From assembly GCA_022641835.1 (NCBI GenBank), contig CP048716.1, positions 1,426,001-1,490,000 of the forward strand: a stretch of DNA of 64,000 nt, in the 5' to 3' direction. This stretch comes from Petasospora fabianii. Lineage: Eukaryota > Ascomycota > Saccharomycetes > Phaffomycetales > Wickerhamomycetaceae. This document shows positions 60,340 through 64,000 of this stretch, in pieces. A program made the position numbers and the translations under genes. The notes beneath the pieces are model-generated. The model was given only the letters and a program-made list of their open reading frames with translations, searched no databases and had not been told where the DNA came from. The stretch's first letter is position 1, and the number at the start of each line of letters is the position of its first letter.

Positions 60340-63300
60340 ATTGCTTTTTCTCCAAAAAGGTGCCCTTTCAACTCTCTCTATTGATCTCTCCTCTCGTCTA
60401 TATAGTACCCAATATTGATTGGTGGGCCTTGCACTAGTACTTCAAGAACCTGCTAGGATTAATACTGAATACCTATGGTGATTATTATGAGAGGCTGGTG
60501 TTTTACGTTTTGATTTGGTCCTTAATATACCTATTCAAAGGGCCAGGATCAGATGGGGTCTCTTCTGTGGGAGCTGCGTAATCCGCACCCTTTGTCCCAT
60601 CTTGTTAACTATGACCTGCCTCTTGACCCAGAGTTCCACTGCTTTTCCAGTCACAGGTCTCAAATGTTCATAAGGAATTGCTCTGGCAGTGGCATGTTGG
60701 AAATGTCTGTTGCACTTCAGTGTAAAGTTCTTGAAGCGCGAGAGCTGAAGCCACGCATGTGGGAAGCTCCACGAGCCGAGATCGGGATATGTGTGAATAA
60801 GGTAGCTGTGCTATGTGTTATCTTGACGTGAAACAGGTGTGAAGTGTGTCTTGTATCAATACTCTCAAGAGCATCTCTAGCGCTGTGATTGATTTTCGAC
60901 GCTTCATGTTCTAAAATTTGGGCACGATGGGGTGGGATGGGAGGTCTCGAACCAGTCCCCTACTTCTTAAGATTTACATGCTTAACACATCAAGCATTGG
61001 TACATTCAGAGAAAAGTGGGTGCTACTATTGGAGAGCTAAGCTGATGTTATATGGTGCGGTGTCCAGCTTGAGTCTAACGACTACAAGGCGTTTGTCATC
61101 GCTGGAAAGGCAGTCTCATAAACAAATCTTAAGTACTCCTGATCTGAGATAGCTTGTATTTACCAATTATTATCTTCCTGTCTATCATGTCATGCTTTGA
61201 AGTGTAATAACCTCGGTTAGCAAAGCATCTAAGACATGTGATAAGTTTCAAAAACAAGTTAAGTTTGAGCATTTAGCCAGAGAACGCATTACGCACGTTG
61301 CCTCTCATCGATGAGGCCTTATTGAAGAGCAATCAATCAACCAACCAGGATAATTTTTCCTCTCTTGTGTTCGCTCAAGGATGTTTTCAAGGACTAGTTC
61401 CGAACATGTATTCACCCCATGCAAAATCGCATCTTTACGCCTTCTACCTCAATTGCACGAACCCTGTTGGCTTGATGATGATAGAGACCAGCTTAGTACA
61501 TGATTTCCTTTTTCGTCAAATCTCCGCTGGTTAGGGACAAGGTGTCTTGGGTTATCTATACAGCAATCAGTCATCACCCTCGAGGCTTGATGAATCCGTT
61601 GAGTGATACCATGCAAGGGATCACAGATGAAATACCATTATCATTATCAGTGACGTGACTACAATTTAGCATCAACCAATGAGAGCGGTTTCTATCAGAG
61701 ACATGACTAAAAAACTTCTGGTTGGCCTGATTAGTATTTGAAAACGCATGCTAGGTATGGTCTTGAAGCGAGGATTGACGTGAAAAGATGTGGGATGATG
61801 CTTTCAAATGCAGAAGTACAAGAAGAGTTTGGGGTGCCTCGCTGTCAAATTAACACACCACGCTTAAGAACGCCCGGGTTGTACGGGTTGAATGAAAGAG
61901 ATGGGGGTATGAGAGTTGAAACCATGGGAAGGAGAATGACGGGCAAGGATATGTGTAAATAACAAGGCACAGACGTAATCTCACGTGCGGGTGGTGGAGA
62001 TAATGCGTTGTGATTGGTTCGTGTGTATCAAGTCAGGAAGTTATCGGGAATGCTGTGTCTGCTGCTGTCTTTACGACCATAGCAGTACTGATTGGGTAGC
62101 GAGCTATATCAGTATAAAGCCGATTATGGTACTTGCTACGACGATCTGTTTGTATTTTCGTCATTCAATGTTATACCTATGGTACTCACAAGAGCCCAGT
62201 AACGATCTGGTTGAAGGTGGGGCTGATCACGATTGTGAAGAGGTGAGGATCCCGACGACGTCCTCTTGTCCGTATCTTGCCTCTTCGGATCCCTCAAGAG
62301 GGATGCGGCTAGCTGTAGGGCAATGCATGATTCAACTTGCCCCTCAGGGCGGGTTGTGATATTTGTGCTAGCGACGATGACTGAGACAAATCTGCTCAGC
62401 GCCTGTTTCCTTTGTGCAGAGCAGTCAGGGCACGCAAGCTTCTCAAAAGGGTGAGGTGGATGCCTGCCCTACAGCCCTGACATGTGCTATCAGGGATTTT
62501 TACATTCTGTTTCCTCTTATCGTCTGCCAAGAGCTCCAACCAGATGATTACGATAATCTATCGGAGTGGCATGGCCATCGGGCATCGCTCGAATCAGTAG
62601 TGCGTCTCGTCAATTGCCCCTTCTGGTGATTTCCCCGCTGAAATTCCGATCTATCGAAACAGGTATGCTTCAATTCTCCACCAGGGACGCTCGCTTTCCC
62701 TGTTGTGTGTCATCACAGACACCCGTGACTGGATCTACCCTCGCATTTCAACCTGCTGGCCATCCGATCCCTTCTGGGCCACGATAAGAGAATAGCTGCT
62801 TTCTCCACAACGCAGATCATACACCACACACGACACACTATCCACCAACACGCCACGCACCACACTTCAGTGCCATATACAGGACGGTGGCTTCCCTTGC
62901 ACGTGGGAGCCCTCTGCCACTATAACTCTCTTTAGATCTGTGGCTAGTTCTGTCCACGACTGGCCCCTGCTAACTACGACGATGAGGATGTTTAGCGCGG
63001 GCTGCTGTGGGGGTATAACTTCGCTGCTGTTAGCTACTGCGGTCTGCTGCTCCTAAATGCATGTTGCTGCATGAAGCAGTAGGATCCAGTGGCTGAGGTG
63101 AACAACAAAATATCTCTCTCAGGAACCAGGAGGAAACTAGGGGAAAACACACGGGTGCCCAGAGTCCGTTGTTGCGAAATCCAGCTCTGTCTTGGCCTGA
63201 AGTGTTATGAAAATTTCCTTTATCAGTGCTATAGTAGAATAGAATGCCAATCTCAACTAGTTTATGCCGTACCATCCGTACCACGGGTCAATGGCGTACC

Positions 63301-63835
63301 ATCGATCTCTGCATCGCGTCTAACCCCCCACAGCAGCCACCACAACCACCACAACCACAAAGACTATAGCACATCTCCACAGTCGCTGCAGCGGCAGAAT
63401 GGAGTCAAAGTGGCCCAGTTCAAAACCCGAGACACCTCATACGCAGAAATTGGGCTTGCAGGGAGATTTTCGGTTCTCGAAGCTGCAGATCGGTATTCCA
63501 GAAGTCAAACAGATACAGAGATAGCTCCTCTTTCCCTCTAAGATAGTCCCCCTCCCAGGGTTGTCATTGGCCAGGAGAACACCCGGTCATGCCAACCCGC
63601 CAGCTAGTAGCCCTCATATCCGGAAGATAACCTACCTCTTGCTGCTCGATTGCGAATACTGCTGTGATCACCGCTGTACTGCGTTCGAGAGTTGCAGTTT
63701 TCGCTTGCCTCGGGCCCTCAAAATCGGAATCAACAACATGCACCCTAAGGGGACTCGGGTCCCTCATGTTGGAGCTCCCCACCCCATCAAATTCCTCTTC
63801 CTGTTATTCCTTTGCTATTTCTTCAAAAATTTGGG

Positions 63836-63843
63836 TATATAAG
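63836..63843 (+). promoter_or_regulatory. TATA box of the right-edge gene
   Basis: TATATAAG about 105 bp before the ATG at 63945, followed by a CT/CA-rich leader, a strong-promoter layout. Confidence 0.75.
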
Positions 63844-63944
63844 GACCGACCATCTCCCATCTTCTCGTCTCATCTTTCTCATATCGTCTTTATCATCATC
63901 AACACTCAACAGCCTCACCAGCTTTTAGAAACTATACTACAACA

Positions 63945-64000
63945 ATGAAGTTCTCCACTGTTTTTGCTACCTTTGCTATCTTCGCAGCCTCAGTTGTTGC
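63945..64000 (+). CDS. Secreted protein, N-terminus only (cut by window end)
   Basis: Only 18 complete codons are visible: MKFSTVFATFAIFAASVV, a classic signal peptide similar in style to yeast wall proteins such as Ccw12 or Hsp150. A strong TATA box and a CAACAA-type context at the ATG support a highly expressed gene. The mature protein is outside the window. Confidence 0.65.
   Translation, partial: MKFSTVFATFAIFAASVV

Larger units (their letters stand above)
58914..63944. other. 5-kb gene-poor region
   Basis: Apart from one tRNA-Gly and its A/T tract I can support no gene here. Short ORFs (all under about 150 codons) lack recognisable domains and continuous coding character. It has an 8-bp inverted repeat (GTCAGGGC at 62424, GCCCTGAC at 62474), CA-rich stretches near 62820-62870 and 63320-63360, and it ends at a TATA-driven secreted-protein promoter. 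It could be a long surface-gene promoter, host untranslated RNAs, or a decayed region. Confidence 0.5.

Noticed and set aside
60930-61012. tRNA-like stretch on the minus strand with GGTTCGAG
   Set aside because: The T stem does not pair, no acceptor stem closes, and no proper anticodon arm forms. At most a decayed remnant or chance match to the B box.
60340-61300. Search for LTR-type element remains next to the tRNA gene
   Set aside because: No TG...CA terminal repeats, target duplications or matching repeated sequence were seen.
1-64000. CRISPR arrays or bacterial-type operons
   Set aside because: No regularly spaced repeats; spliceosomal introns, TATA boxes and yeast gene content show a eukaryotic nuclear chromosome.

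Overview
This window is 64 kb of nuclear DNA from a budding yeast (Saccharomycotina). It holds 35 protein-coding genes, two of them cut by the window edges, and one tRNA gene. Nearly every gene has a recognisable Saccharomyces cerevisiae relative. CTG codons fall where conserved leucines are expected (for example in the PBY1 motif DLVLSGPN and the TIM12 motif ILRTC), so this is not a CTG-serine yeast. A ceramide glucosyltransferase, absent from S. cerevisiae, is present. At least 13 genes carry 19 introns that I could place by GT, branch point and AG signals and by protein continuity. By inference this is a species that did not go through the whole-genome duplication (WGD), perhaps near the Saccharomycetaceae/Phaffomycetaceae; I cannot name it.

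Layout. 0-12.5 kb: the end of a zinc-cluster type transcription factor, RRD1, a protein with a universal-stress-like domain, GUT2, an unrecognised low-complexity protein, POT1 and VPS71. 12.8-31.2 kb: ARH1, ATP17, LSM6, RGA1/2, SDH6, ORT1, ANT1, COI1, YRA1, AFI1, ARO10. 31.5-35.9 kb: YCH1, a small unknown protein and ceramide glucosyltransferase. 36.7-51.7 kb: FES1, MMS4, NHP6, TIM12, PBY1, RXT2, POL30, MAK3, ATG11. 51.9-58.9 kb: ARL1, TYR1, a Ser/Thr-rich secreted protein and an Nramp metal transporter. 58.9-63.9 kb: a gene-poor stretch with one tRNA-Gly, ending at the first codons of a second secreted protein.

Gene order is the clearest large-scale signal. From the S. cerevisiae systematic names as I recall them, one stretch interleaves YDR376-381 with YOR127-130, and another interleaves YBR088-101 with YPR049-052. 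RGA1/RGA2 and NHP6A/NHP6B, which are duplicate pairs in S. cerevisiae, are each present here once, at the junction of the two sets. This is what an unduplicated ancestor should look like. Functional themes include mitochondria (GUT2, ARH1, ATP17, SDH6, ORT1, COI1, TIM12), peroxisomes (POT1 with a PTS2 signal, ANT1), DNA replication and repair (POL30, MMS4), and chromatin/RNA (VPS71, RXT2, NHP6, LSM6, YRA1).

I found no CRISPR array and no convincing transposon or virus-like element. The items most worth a second look are the 1355-nt YRA1 intron, the start of MMS4, the intron density, and a GC-rich candidate structured RNA near 5.5 kb.
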